The position numbers were made by a program, and so were the translations under genes. Under the pieces are notes generated by a model. The model was given only the letters and a program-made list of their open reading frames with translations, was not told the origin of the DNA and did no database searches. 64,000 nucleotides of DNA, from NCBI GenBank assembly GCA_016190665.1, contig JACPQD010000077.1, positions 1 to 64,000 on the forward strand. The letters are read 5' to 3'. Numbering within the stretch: the first letter of the stretch is position 1; each line of letters starts with the position of its first letter. Of this stretch, positions 40,327 through 49,344 are shown in pieces. This DNA comes from Chloroflexota bacterium (GTDB lineage Bacteria > Chloroflexota > Dehalococcoidia > JACPQD01).

Positions 40327-42021
40327 TCACTTCGCAAGCCAGGTGTTCTCCTGCTTCGCATTGTTGTACATTCCATACCCGGCCTGGAACCCGCGCACTT
40401 CCCGCCAGAAGGCCACTTGCCTGAGGGGATAGGACACAACTACCCTCGGAAGCCACTCGAAGCTAACCCTCTGCATCTCGAAGACGATCTCTTTTCGCTT
40501 TGCTTCATCCAGGGTCCTGGATTGCTGGTCGTAAAGCTCATCCAGCTTTGGAGGCGTATACCCGCTGTAGTTCCTGGGGGCGCTGGTGATCCAGCCGCCG
40601 CCGAAAACCGTGTCAGGATCGTCGATAGACACGGTAGAGGCGCCGGCAACGACCTCGAACTCGCCTTTTACCTGCCGGTCTACGGTCATGGTCTTGTCGA
40701 TCAACTCGATGGTCAGATCGATACCGATCCTTCTCAGGTTACTTTGAACGACCTCTGTGTACGCAGGATAGAAGCCGCCCGTGGAGCCCATGAGAGTCCC
40801 TTTGAATCCGGGAAACCCTGACTTTGCCAGCAAGTCCTTGGCTTCCGCTATGTCAGCATCCGTGGGAACCCTGATGCCGGGCATCTTGAGCAGCTCCGCC
40901 TCTGGCAGGGACCACTTAGAACCCCACGGCATGATTCCGCCGATCCCTGCGGAGCCCTCGAATACCATGCGTTTGACCATCTGATGATCGATCGCCAGAT
41001 TGGCAGCGCGCCGCACGCGCACGTCGCTCCACGGTTGCCGCCGGGTATTGAATTCCAGGACATATGCAGATAAGGGGTTTTGGTCCTGTACCACTGCGTC
41101 CGGAACGTTCTCCCTGATGTACTTCGCCTGCGTGGCCGTGATCGGCTGAGTTGAAGGAGTCAGGTGGATTCTCCGCACTCTGAAGGCAGCGAACTGCGCG
41201 GTTAGGTCAAGGATCGTGTACAGGCTGATCCCGTCGAGGTAAGGGCGTCCCTTAATATGATAGTTGTCGTTCTTCACCAGCTGAGCGCCAACACCGGCGG
41301 TGTACGTCTTCAGCTTGAACGGCCCCGTGCCAATAACATTACGCTTCACATAATCCTGACCTTCTTTTTCGACAACGTGCCGCGGCAGCATGAGCATCCA
41401 ACCCTGTGCGAGCAGTGGGACAAAGGAAGCAGATGGATAGCGCAGCGCCACCTTCAAAGTGTGTTCCCCCGTCGCCTCCCAACTGGCGACAGCCGGGAAA
41501 TCCCCTTTCCGCATGCTCACGACGCCCGAGGGAGGGCGTAGGATCCTGTCTAGATTCCACTTGGCGTCCGCTGCTGTGAAAGGCTTGCCATCATGCCATT
41601 TGGCGTCGTCACGGAGGTTGAAAGTGTAGGTCACCCCATCGGGGCTGACATCCCAGCTCTTTGCCAGATCAGGGATCACCTTCTGATTCTCAAGAGGATC
41701 ATATTGCAACAGCCCGTTGTAGGCTGGAGCCACCGTGGCGAGCGTGTACCAGTCGGTCCGCTGATGGAGATCGAGGTGCACTGACCCCAGGCTATTTGTG
41801 GTCAACAAGATCCCGCCGGACCGAGGCGCTTCAGCCCCCACCGCGGGAGTCGCGGCGGGCCTGGCCGCGGCTGTCGGCGCCGCTGGCTTCGCCGTCTGAG
41901 CCGGCGCTGGTGCGGCCGGCTTGGCTGCGGATGGCGCCTGAAGAGGGGCACATGCCAGAAGCACGGCCGTGAACCCAACTGCACACGCAGCCGCTACTTT
42001 GTTGCCTAATGGATTTTTCAT
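40327..42021 (-). CDS. ABC transporter substrate-binding lipoprotein, family 5 (SBP5)
   Basis: 564 aa. Signal peptide MKNPLGNKVAAACAVGFTAV with lipobox LLAC and Cys24, then an Ala/Pro/Lys linker. Domain landmark AKWHDGKPFTAADAKWNLDR near residue 140; the end is KQENTWLAK. ATG 42021 has GGAGG 6 nt upstream; a GTG 19 codons earlier is less likely. It is downstream of, and on the same strand as, the second UGA-containing selenoprotein gene, the same order as the selenoprotein and SBP4. Confidence 0.94.
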   Translation of the reverse strand: MKNPLGNKVAAACAVGFTAVLLACAPLQAPSAAKPAAPAPAQTAKPAAPTAAARPAATPAVGAEAPRSGGILLTTNSLGSVHLDLHQRTDWYTLATVAPAYNGLLQYDPLENQKVIPDLAKSWDVSPDGVTYTFNLRDDAKWHDGKPFTAADAKWNLDRILRPPSGVVSMRKGDFPAVASWEATGEHTLKVALRYPSASFVPLLAQGWMLMLPRHVVEKEGQDYVKRNVIGTGPFKLKTYTAGVGAQLVKNDNYHIKGRPYLDGISLYTILDLTAQFAAFRVRRIHLTPSTQPITATQAKYIRENVPDAVVQDQNPLSAYVLEFNTRRQPWSDVRVRRAANLAIDHQMVKRMVFEGSAGIGGIMPWGSKWSLPEAELLKMPGIRVPTDADIAEAKDLLAKSGFPGFKGTLMGSTGGFYPAYTEVVQSNLRRIGIDLTIELIDKTMTVDRQVKGEFEVVAGASTVSIDDPDTVFGGGWITSAPRNYSGYTPPKLDELYDQQSRTLDEAKRKEIVFEMQRVSFEWLPRVVVSYPLRQVAFWREVRGFQAGYGMYNNAKQENTWLAK

Positions 42022-42187
42022 CTCATGCCTCCTCCGTAGTGTGAACCCAATGGTATCCTCCGATTCATCCTGACCCACAACAATGATCTTAGCAGTTTTG
42101 CATGTGGCACAGGTAGTCCTTTGTCGAATTCCTCATGCCGTCAGAAAAGCCTTCACAGATTCCGGATCTTCAGCCCGGGAATGTTCT

Positions 42188-43834
42188 CTATCTTCTTATT
42201 GCCTTAGTGACTGGCGCTCCCCAGTTCCACGAGTAGCCCGACTTCCCCGAATCCGCTCCAACGACTACAATGGTATAGTCCTTCGGTGCCCCAACTACAG
42301 GCACCATTGTTTCCTCAGGTCCTTCAAAGATCCATTTGCAGCCTGGCGCTACGGAACCCGGCCTGGTCGACTTCTTGAGGGCCCCCATCGGAAGCCTGGA
42401 GTTATGAAACATGAACCGTCTGATATCGTTCTTCGTCCAGCCGCCTGCCGCGATGATTTTGGCGTGCTCTGGGCAGAGCACCAGGGTTGGCTGTCGATTT
42501 GCTCTCATAGGTTCCTGAACGAGCCAGCTCCAGGATGGCGTCAACGGAGCGTTTGCCGTGTGGGCAAAAGTCGTCAGCACATCTTCAGGTGTAACGCTTA
42601 CCACGTCCGGGACGTCGATGAAGCTGCCGCAAGGGAAAACCGTAACGGTGCTTGTGTCACGGTCAAAGCCCCGTTCAACGTGCAGCGGTTCCCAGGGGTT
42701 GGCTTCCTCGTTCTCGCCCATGCACATGCTATACTTGTTTGGGGAGCCGATGGTGTCCATGTCCGTCAACCCGGGATAGGTATGCCCAATATTCATCATC
42801 ACCAGGCGTATTGCCCGTCCGATCACAGTGTTGACCCAAGACGGCGCTCCGGGGCCCAAAGCGCAGCATCCACTATTGATCCCCAGCTCTTTCCTGATCG
42901 GACCATTTACCACCAGCAGAGGCGTTTGTGGCCCCGTTGATTGAGCCACTGTAGTGAGGCAGAAGTCTGGCTCTGACATGGCCTCCACGGCCGCAATAAC
43001 TACAGGCAGGTGCTCTGGCTGGCAGCCCGCCATGACGCAGTTGATGGCAATCTTCTCGACTGTACCCACCCCTCTCCCCGGCTCCATGACGATAACCACC
43101 TCGTCGCGGCCGCGCGACGTCCCACCGAGCATCTCCGCCACCGCTTCCCGCCTGGGGGGCACGATGGGGAAACCATCCCCCCAGCCGCGATCGAGAAAGC
43201 CACGGTTCAGATTGCGCTCCGCGTCGAAGAAGTCCCGCCCTTCGAATATGATCGACTCATCCAGGACCGCCGTAGGCTTGGCCGTCAATATGGGCTGCAC
43301 GGTAAGAGCCTCAACTAACTCTTCGGCATGTTTTAGCACCTCCTCGCGGACGCGCTCAGAAGGTATTTCCGTTAAAGTTGGTTGGACCACGACCCGTGGG
43401 AGGACATCCAGCCCCATAGCCCGGTGCCGCGCCTCCCAAACGGGAACGAAGGCAGAGGAGACAATCCCGGCAGTGGGAATGCCGCGCTTCTCGAGCTCCA
43501 CGCAGTCGTGGACAAGCCACGATGTGCAGGACCCTCAGTCGCCGGTGCTGGCCACTACAGCATCGCACTGGCTTTTCTGCACCACATCGTAGACTCCTTC
43601 CCCGTGGGGAAAGTCCTGTGTGAAACGAGTAAAGGTTACGTCTTTGAAGAGCTGGCTGATCGCCTCAGCAGCCGCGCTGAGCGCCACTTCTCCATGAGAC
43701 TTCGTGTTCCACCAGAGCGCTATCTTCTTGCCGTGGAAGTCATTGAGACGGCGCGCGGGCACTATTAGCTTCGGCTGCACCCCAGCCACGGGGTTCAGGA
43801 CCTCAATCTCTACCTTAGCTGACACCTGGGTCAT
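42188..43834 (-). CDS. UGSC-family selenoprotein with in-frame UGA (Sec100), fused to a conserved C-terminal domain
   Basis: A TGA at 43535-43537 interrupts one continuous minus-strand frame. Before it: KSQCDAVVASTGD; after it: G-S-C-T-S-W-L-V-H-D-C then ELEKRGIPTAGIVSSAFVPV. The U-G-S-C is the exact name-giving motif of the UGSC (seleno)protein family; Sec would be residue 100 of 548. The N-terminal domain (LNDFHGKKIALWWNTKSHGE) and the C-terminal domain (LDRGWGDGFPIVPPRREAVA, NCVMAGCQPEHLPVVIAAVE) align with the gene at 19626. ATG 43834 has GGGAGG upstream. A cupin gene precedes it by 134 nt and SBP5 follows by 166 nt. The redox role is inferred; the substrate is unknown. Confidence 0.87.
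43502..43534 (-). promoter_or_regulatory. Candidate bacterial SECIS element
   Basis: On the coding strand, TCGTGG (43522-43517) pairs perfectly with CCACGA (43511-43506) around the loop CTTGT. GCA/TGC add three outer pairs across a small internal loop. The loop begins 18 nt after the UGA, exactly as in the other selenoprotein gene. The G is not among the first two loop bases unless the closing G-C pair is open. Confidence 0.62.
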
Positions 43835-43968
43835 TCTTTGCCTCCCAATTCCAATTCCACGCCTTCGGTCAACTGCGCCCGGGGTTCCACCGATGGTAAG
43901 CACCCGCTGTTTCGCAGGGTTCTTCGCGCTGTCGACCCCAAAGATGACGCCCCTTCGCAGACTGCCAA

Positions 43969-44340
43969 TCAGTACTTATGGATCTGGCTGAGTTTCACCC
44001 CGCGGCCCGAGCCGAAAACGGTGCAACCTACCGGGTAGTGCAGTGGGCCGTGTGGCTCATTCGCGCCGCCAAACAGATAATCCCCTGGTTTCAGCACCTT
44101 GCCGCCAACATGCATCTCGCCCTCAATGATCAGGGTGCTGTGGGAATAATTGTGGGTATGCCTCGGCTCTACATAGCCGGGAGGGAACTTCACGAATTTG
44201 TCCACTCGCTCGGAGACATCATCGACCCCCTGGGCGATTATCTTCACCTGAACGCCTGCCGGAAGTCCCATGATCGCTTGTCCATCCTCCCATTCGAGCT
44301 CGCCGGTGTTGATGGCCAGGAACTTCTCTGCCGGTTTCAT
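43969..44340 (-). CDS. Cupin-domain protein
   Basis: 123-aa single cupin. Metal-binding motif 1 reads PRHTHNYSHSTLIIEGEM (His-x-His and a later Glu), motif 2 reads PGDYLFGGANEPHGPLHYP (His). The metal set looks complete, so it may be a small dioxygenase, isomerase or sensor. It is immediately upstream of the selenoprotein gene on the same strand and may belong to its pathway, which is inference from position. Confidence 0.88.
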   Translation of the reverse strand: MKPAEKFLAINTGELEWEDGQAIMGLPAGVQVKIIAQGVDDVSERVDKFVKFPPGYVEPRHTHNYSHSTLIIEGEMHVGGKVLKPGDYLFGGANEPHGPLHYPVGCTVFGSGRGVKLSQIHKY

Positions 44341-44469
44341 CTGAACTCCTTCTGATCGCTGTTTCCCCTGTTGAAATGGGATTCACCAAGTGTCAATGCG
44401 GTAATCTTAGCGTCGTACTTGCTCCGTGTCAAGAGGCCGAATTATCGTATGCCCTCGGCTGTCCTCGAT

Positions 44470-44498
44470 TTGACACCCCTTATCCAGTTGTGTATCAT
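44470..44498 (+). promoter_or_regulatory. Sigma-70 type promoter of murE
   Basis: TTGACA (44470-44475), a 17-nt spacer, and TATCAT (44493-44498), 37 nt before the murE ATG. Consensus -35 and near-consensus -10 with ideal spacing. Confidence 0.75.
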
Positions 44499-44535
44499 CG
44501 TCTGCGGACAACCAAGACAGGGCGGAGGGGGGAAC

Positions 44536-46065
44536 ATGAGGCTGTCTACGTTACTTGAGGGCTTGAGAGAGAAACAGGCTTCGAGACGGGATGACCCGGA
44601 CATACGAGGGATAGCCTATGATTCGCGGAGGGTCGCTCCCGGCTCTCTCTTTGTTGCCGTCCCGGGCTTTCATCTGGATGGCCATCTCTTCCTGGCCGAC
44701 GCCGCCAGTCGTGGAGCCGCCGCGGTTGTGGTGCAGGCGGACCGCCAGGAAAAGGTCAACCAGACTTTGTCGGCGAGCGCCAGTCCTCCCCCGGTAATCG
44801 TCGTACCTGACAGCCGCCGCGCCCTGGCGGAGCTGGCCGCCGCCTTCTTCGATTATCCCGCCCGCAAGCTGAAGGTCATCGGCGTCACCGGCACCGATGG
44901 CAAGACCACCACAACCTTCCTTATAAGCGCCATGTTGGAGACAGCCGGCTACAGCACTGGACTCATCGGGACTGTGGACTTCAAAGTCGGCGATACGGTC
45001 TGGTACAACGATACCCGTCAAACTACCCCGGAGTCGCTGGAAGTCCAGGAGCTTCTCAACAGGATGGTCGCGGAGAAGGTGGACTACGCCATCATCGAGT
45101 CCACGTCTCACGGCCTGGCCCTGGAGCGATTGACCGGATGCGAGTACGATGTGGCCGTCTTTACCAACCTCTCCAGCGACCACCTGGACTTTCATCGGAC
45201 CAGGGAACAGTATCTTCGTGATAAGGCCAGGCTCTTCGAAATGCTGGGCGACGCCTACGACAAAGGCATTGCCAAGACCAGCATCCTCAATGCGGATGAC
45301 GCATCCTGCAGCTACCTGTGCCGCTTATCCCCTCCCAAAATCATAACCTACGGTGTGGAGAACACCGCCTGCGTGATGGCGAAGGATATCGAGCTTTCCG
45401 CGCTGGGGACCAGGTTCACCGCGATAACGCCTCTGGGCGAGGTCGAGCTGCGTCTCGCCATGGGGGGCATGTTCAGCGTCTATAACGCCCTGGCCTCCGT
45501 CTCCGTCGCCCTCTCCCAATGTATCGAACTGGCTACTATAAAGAAGGCCCTGGAGTCGGTCAAGGGCGTGCCGGGCAGACTGGAGAGAATCGACCAGGGC
45601 CAGCCCTTTACCGTCATCGTCGACTACGCCCACACGCCGGCCGCCCTCGAGAAGGTGCTCCTGATGCTGCGTCCTCTGACCAGGGGGAAGCTAGTGGTGG
45701 TCTTCGGCTGCGCCGGCGAGCGCGACAGGGGGCGGCGAAGCGGGATGGGGCAGGTGGCCGGGAAGCTGGCCGATTTCTCCGTGGTCACCAGCGAAGACCC
45801 GCGCTCCGAGGACCCGGCGGCCATCCTGGATGAGATCGAGAAGGGCCTTCTCTCCTCGGGGCGTCAAGCGAGGAATGATTACACCAAGGTGGTCGACCGC
45901 CGCGATGCGATTCGCTACGCCTTCGAGAACGCCGCGCCGGGCGACCTGGTCCTCCTGGCGGGTAAGGGACATGAAAAATGCATCATTGTGGGCAATGAAA
46001 GAATCCCCTGGGATGACCGGGAAGTCGCTCGCGAGGTTCTGCGCGAAATGATGAATGATAAATGA
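44536..46065 (+). CDS. murE: UDP-N-acetylmuramyl-tripeptide synthetase (MurE)
   Basis: 509 aa. Cytoplasmic ligase adding the third amino acid to UDP-MurNAc-L-Ala-D-Glu. RGIAYDSRRVAPGSLFVAVP opens the N-terminal domain, ATP loop GVTGTDGKTTTTF near residue 120, ESTSHGL, and DYAHTPAALEKVL. The third-residue selectivity loop reads SEDPRSEDP instead of the usual D-N-P-R of diaminopimelate enzymes, so the amino acid (DAP, Lys or Orn) is open. It is separated from the main cluster at 54 kb by 8 kb. The start ATG follows GGAGGGGGG. Confidence 0.95.
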   Translation: MRLSTLLEGLREKQASRRDDPDIRGIAYDSRRVAPGSLFVAVPGFHLDGHLFLADAASRGAAAVVVQADRQEKVNQTLSASASPPPVIVVPDSRRALAELAAAFFDYPARKLKVIGVTGTDGKTTTTFLISAMLETAGYSTGLIGTVDFKVGDTVWYNDTRQTTPESLEVQELLNRMVAEKVDYAIIESTSHGLALERLTGCEYDVAVFTNLSSDHLDFHRTREQYLRDKARLFEMLGDAYDKGIAKTSILNADDASCSYLCRLSPPKIITYGVENTACVMAKDIELSALGTRFTAITPLGEVELRLAMGGMFSVYNALASVSVALSQCIELATIKKALESVKGVPGRLERIDQGQPFTVIVDYAHTPAALEKVLLMLRPLTRGKLVVVFGCAGERDRGRRSGMGQVAGKLADFSVVTSEDPRSEDPAAILDEIEKGLLSSGRQARNDYTKVVDRRDAIRYAFENAAPGDLVLLAGKGHEKCIIVGNERIPWDDREVAREVLREMMNDK

Positions 46066-46147
46066 TAAATGATGAAAACTCCAGTTTCGCGGCTTCGCGG
46101 CTTCGCGTGAGCCTGCTGATCGCCGATTGCTGAGAGCTGAGAGCTGA
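46048..46147. repeat. ATGATAAATGAT and AGCTGA repeats
   Basis: AATGATGAATGATAAATGAT overlaps the murE 3' end, then GCGGCTTCGCGGCTTCGCG, then GCTGATCGCCGATTGCTGAG and AGAGCTGAGAGCTGAC. The same repeat words occur at 11776, 15257 and 18142. Confidence 0.6.
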
Positions 46148-46148
46148 C

Positions 46149-47261
46149 ATGAAAGTTACTTTCCCCCACTTCGGCTCCACCTGGGTGGCGCTGAAAGCGC
46201 TCTTCGATAAGAACGGCGTGGAATGCATCGTCCCGCCGAAGACCAGCAAGCGCACGCTGTCTCTGGGGGTGAAATACTCTCCGGAGACCATGTGCCTGCC
46301 CTACAAGATACTCCTGGGCAATATTATCGAAGGCCTGGAGCTGGGAGCTGATACCGTGATCAACGTCGGCGGGCCCGGCCTGTGCCGTCTGGGATGCTAC
46401 GCGGCGCTGCACGAACAAGCCTTGAAGGACCTGGGTTTCAAGTTCGAGACCATTATCTTCGACTGGCAAGAGCAGCAGATCGTTGGGCTGGTCAAATGCG
46501 TGCGCAGAGCCCTCAACACAACCAGACCCTGGATCGAAGTGGTGGGCGACGTGAAGTTCGGGCTCCAACAGTTGATCCTGATGGACGATCTGGAGCGCCA
46601 GGTGCACAGGGTGCGCCCCCGCGCCCTGGACAAGGGCGCGGTCGCCCGGCTGTGGCGCGACGCGGGCGAGCGAGTCTCAGCGGCCCACACGCCCGAGGCA
46701 TTGCGCAAGGTAAAGAAGGACCTCTTCAACGAGCTGAACTCCATCCCACAAAACCCCAACGCCAATCCCCTCCGGGTGGGACTGCTCGGCGAGTTCTTCA
46801 TGGCTATTGATCCCTTCTGCAACATGGACCTGGAGGCGGAGCTCGGGGACAGGGGGGTGGAAGTGGTCCGCGCCGCCTTCCTGACAAACTGGGCCAAGGT
46901 CTGGCTCTTTCTCGCTGCCTTGGGGCTGAGTCATGACAGGGAGGTCAAGAAGGCGGCCAGTCCCTATCTCACTCGCGATGTGTCCGGGGATGCCGTTCAG
47001 TCACTGGGCGAGACGATTTTGCACCAGCGCGAGGGCTTTGATGGCATAATCCACTTGATGCCCTTCACCTGCCTTCCTGAGATAATCGCCCAGAACATCT
47101 TCCCGAGAGTCACCAAGGACCACAGCATACCGGTGCTCTCGATAGTGCTGGACGAGCAGATGGGGAGAGCCGGGCTCCTGACCCGGCTGGAAGCCTTCGT
47201 GGATTTAATGGAGAGACGACGAGCGCGCCCCGGCTTGAAGCTGGCGCCGGTGCATGATTGA
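46149..47261 (+). CDS. CoA-protein activase-like protein (2-hydroxyacyl-CoA dehydratase activator associated, DUF2229 type)
   Basis: 370 aa. KVTFPHFGSTWVALKALFDK, LGVKYSPETMCLPYKILLGN, NVGGPGLCRLGCYAALHEQA and the later IDPFCNMDLEAELGDRGVEV, HLMPFTCLPEIIAQNI mark the dehydratase-subunit/DUF2229 family found with BadF/HgdC ATPase activators. The cysteines in these motifs (C-L-P-Y; R-L-G-C; F-T-C-L-P) are candidates for a [4Fe-4S] site. No partner ATPase domain is in the protein or next to it. It overlaps birA by 8 nt. Confidence 0.8.
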   Translation: MKVTFPHFGSTWVALKALFDKNGVECIVPPKTSKRTLSLGVKYSPETMCLPYKILLGNIIEGLELGADTVINVGGPGLCRLGCYAALHEQALKDLGFKFETIIFDWQEQQIVGLVKCVRRALNTTRPWIEVVGDVKFGLQQLILMDDLERQVHRVRPRALDKGAVARLWRDAGERVSAAHTPEALRKVKKDLFNELNSIPQNPNANPLRVGLLGEFFMAIDPFCNMDLEAELGDRGVEVVRAAFLTNWAKVWLFLAALGLSHDREVKKAASPYLTRDVSGDAVQSLGETILHQREGFDGIIHLMPFTCLPEIIAQNIFPRVTKDHSIPVLSIVLDEQMGRAGLLTRLEAFVDLMERRRARPGLKLAPVHD

Positions 47262-48036
47262 TAGCCCTTTATCCCCTGCATCGATCTGCGCTGGCCTGCC
47301 CACGGAATTCGTGGGCAGGAGAGTTTTCTACTTTCCCAGCTTGCCTTCCACCATGGATGCTGCGAAGCGGGCAGCTCGCGAGGGCGCTCCCGAGGGCGCC
47401 ATCGTTCTTGCCGACGAGCAGACGGCAGGCAGGGGACGCCTGCAGCGGCAGTGGCTGACACCGCCCGGCAGCGGCATTGCCCTGTCCGTCATTCTGCATC
47501 CCAAACTGGCTTATCTTCGCGGGCTGACCATGGCGGCCTCACTGGCGACGGTGCGCGCCATCCAGGAGACCACGGGACTGGAGCCAGGGATAAAATGGCC
47601 CAACGACGTCCTTATCCATGGCAAGAAGGTTTGTGGCATCCTTATAGACAGCGAGCTCAGGGGTGAGGAGGTGGAGGTGGCCATCGTTGGCCTGGGGTTG
47701 AACGTGAACCTGACGCCCTCCGCCTTGGGCGAAATCGGCGGCGTCGCGACCAGCCTCTCGGCGGAGCTGGGACGAAATGTCTCCCGTCTTGAGGTTCTGC
47801 GAAGCCTGCTGACGCAAATCGAAAGGTATTACGTGACGCTGCGTTCCGGAGAATCCCTCCATGAAGAATGGAGAGGCCTCCTGGATACGCTGGGAAAACA
47901 CGTTCGGGTGCGGGTGGGCGACCGTGTAGAGGAAGGCACTGCCTTCGACGTCGACGCCGAAGGCAGCCTGGTTGTTCGACGCCCCGATGGCGCAATGGTC
48001 ACCATAGTCGTTGGCGACGTGTCGCTCAGGACCTAG
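47254..48036 (+). CDS. birA: Biotin--[acetyl-CoA-carboxylase] ligase (BirA)
   Basis: 260 aa, without the N-terminal DNA-binding domain of E. coli BirA, so a class I ligase only. Motifs: LPSTMDAAKRAARE, DEQTAGRGRLQRQWLTPPGS (biotinyl-AMP loop), KWPNDVLIHGKKVCGILID with the catalytic Lys, and GLGLNVN. It attaches biotin to carboxylase carrier proteins. ATG 47254 lies inside the end of the preceding gene. Confidence 0.95.
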   Translation: MIDSPLSPASICAGLPTEFVGRRVFYFPSLPSTMDAAKRAAREGAPEGAIVLADEQTAGRGRLQRQWLTPPGSGIALSVILHPKLAYLRGLTMAASLATVRAIQETTGLEPGIKWPNDVLIHGKKVCGILIDSELRGEEVEVAIVGLGLNVNLTPSALGEIGGVATSLSAELGRNVSRLEVLRSLLTQIERYYVTLRSGESLHEEWRGLLDTLGKHVRVRVGDRVEEGTAFDVDAEGSLVVRRPDGAMVTIVVGDVSLRT

Positions 48037-48165
48037 CGCAGTGCAGCTTGTGAAAGGGACAACGCAGACGTTGGGGTGTCCATGGGCGCCCTCCCCTACC
48101 GATAGGCAGGTCTTTCAGTTGGAGAGAAGAGCTAGCAAGAAACCGGGGAACCGCGGAGGCCGCCC

Positions 48166-49344
48166 GTGCCGCTAGCCCGTATCCTGTCGCCCGTACGCGG
48201 GGGACTTTGGGTATTCTTCCTGGCGCACTTGTCTCACCACCTGTGCACTGGAATCCTGGCGCCCCTTCTTCCTTTGATCCGCGACGATTTCGACCTCAAT
48301 TACTTCCAGTCCGGCCTGCTGGTCTCCGTGTCCACCCTCGTCTACGGATTATGCCAGATCCCGGTGGGCAGGCTGGCTGACCGCTACAGCAAACGCCTGG
48401 TCATCGTTGTCGGACTGACGGGCCTCTCCGCGGCCACTCTTCTCACGGGCGCCATGCAGAGCTACTTCCTGGTGTTAGCCCTCCTGGCCATCATGGGGAT
48501 GTTTGGGAGCACTTACCACCCATCCGCCTCCTCCTTTATCGCCGAGCTCTGGCCTAAAGAGCAGCGCGGCCGCGTGCTGGGTATCCACCTGACGGGAGGC
48601 AGCAGCAGCTTCATCGTGGTCCCGCTGTTGGCCGGGTTTATCTCTCAGGGGCTGGGATGGAGAGGCGCTTATCTCTTCCTGGCCCTGCCTGCGCTGGCCG
48701 TAGCGTTCCTCTTCTGGCGTTCTATGGCGCAGGCCTCAGGCGCTCGCCATGACCAGGCCGCCACCGCAGGAAAACCTAAGGTGAGTCTAGTGGAGGTACT
48801 GCGAGCTGTCGGCATCATTGTGGCGATAGCGATGATATCTCAGGTGATCTTCTCCGGCGTCTTCGCCTTTCTATCCCTCTACCTGGTGGACAAGCACGGG
48901 CTGGCGCCCGCCTACGCGGCAATGCTGGTCGGCCTGGTGCATGGCGTGGGCATCCTGGGCGCGCCCTTTGGAGGAGCCCTATCCGACAGGATAGGTAGGA
49001 AGCCGGTCATCATGATGTCCGTGGCGATACCAGGCCCCTTTCTCTACTTGATGACGGTTCTTCCTTTCGGGCCGGCCTTGCTGGCGACCCTGCTGGCGAT
49101 GGGGGTGGCTCTCACGTTCAGGACGCCAGTCATGGAATCTCTGCTGGCCGATACCATCCCTGCCGAACGGCTGGCCGGCTTTCTGGGCATCTACTTCTTC
49201 CTTAACTTGGAGGTGAATGGCTTGTCGACATCGTTAGTCGGCTTCCTGATGGACGCACTGGGCCTGAACATCGCCTTCACCATACTGGCGGTGATGGCGC
49301 TGGCCGCCTCGGGGCTCGTGCTGTTAGTACGGGGTAAGGCGTGA
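48166..49344 (+). CDS. MFS transporter (first of tandem pair)
   Basis: 392 aa with about 12 membrane helices. The loop 2-3 signature reads GRLADRYSKRLVIVVG, and the matching loop in the second half GGALSDRIGRKPVIMM. It begins with GTG (48166) and GGAGG is upstream. The last codon overlaps the next gene by 4 nt. The conserved start LAHLSHHLCTGILAPLLPLI occurs in both paralogues, as does the end LVRGKA. Related to fosmidomycin-resistance-like or nitrate/cyanate-type exporters by general look; substrate unknown. Confidence 0.9.
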   Translation: MPLARILSPVRGGLWVFFLAHLSHHLCTGILAPLLPLIRDDFDLNYFQSGLLVSVSTLVYGLCQIPVGRLADRYSKRLVIVVGLTGLSAATLLTGAMQSYFLVLALLAIMGMFGSTYHPSASSFIAELWPKEQRGRVLGIHLTGGSSSFIVVPLLAGFISQGLGWRGAYLFLALPALAVAFLFWRSMAQASGARHDQAATAGKPKVSLVEVLRAVGIIVAIAMISQVIFSGVFAFLSLYLVDKHGLAPAYAAMLVGLVHGVGILGAPFGGALSDRIGRKPVIMMSVAIPGPFLYLMTVLPFGPALLATLLAMGVALTFRTPVMESLLADTIPAERLAGFLGIYFFLNLEVNGLSTSLVGFLMDALGLNIAFTILAVMALAASGLVLLVRGKA

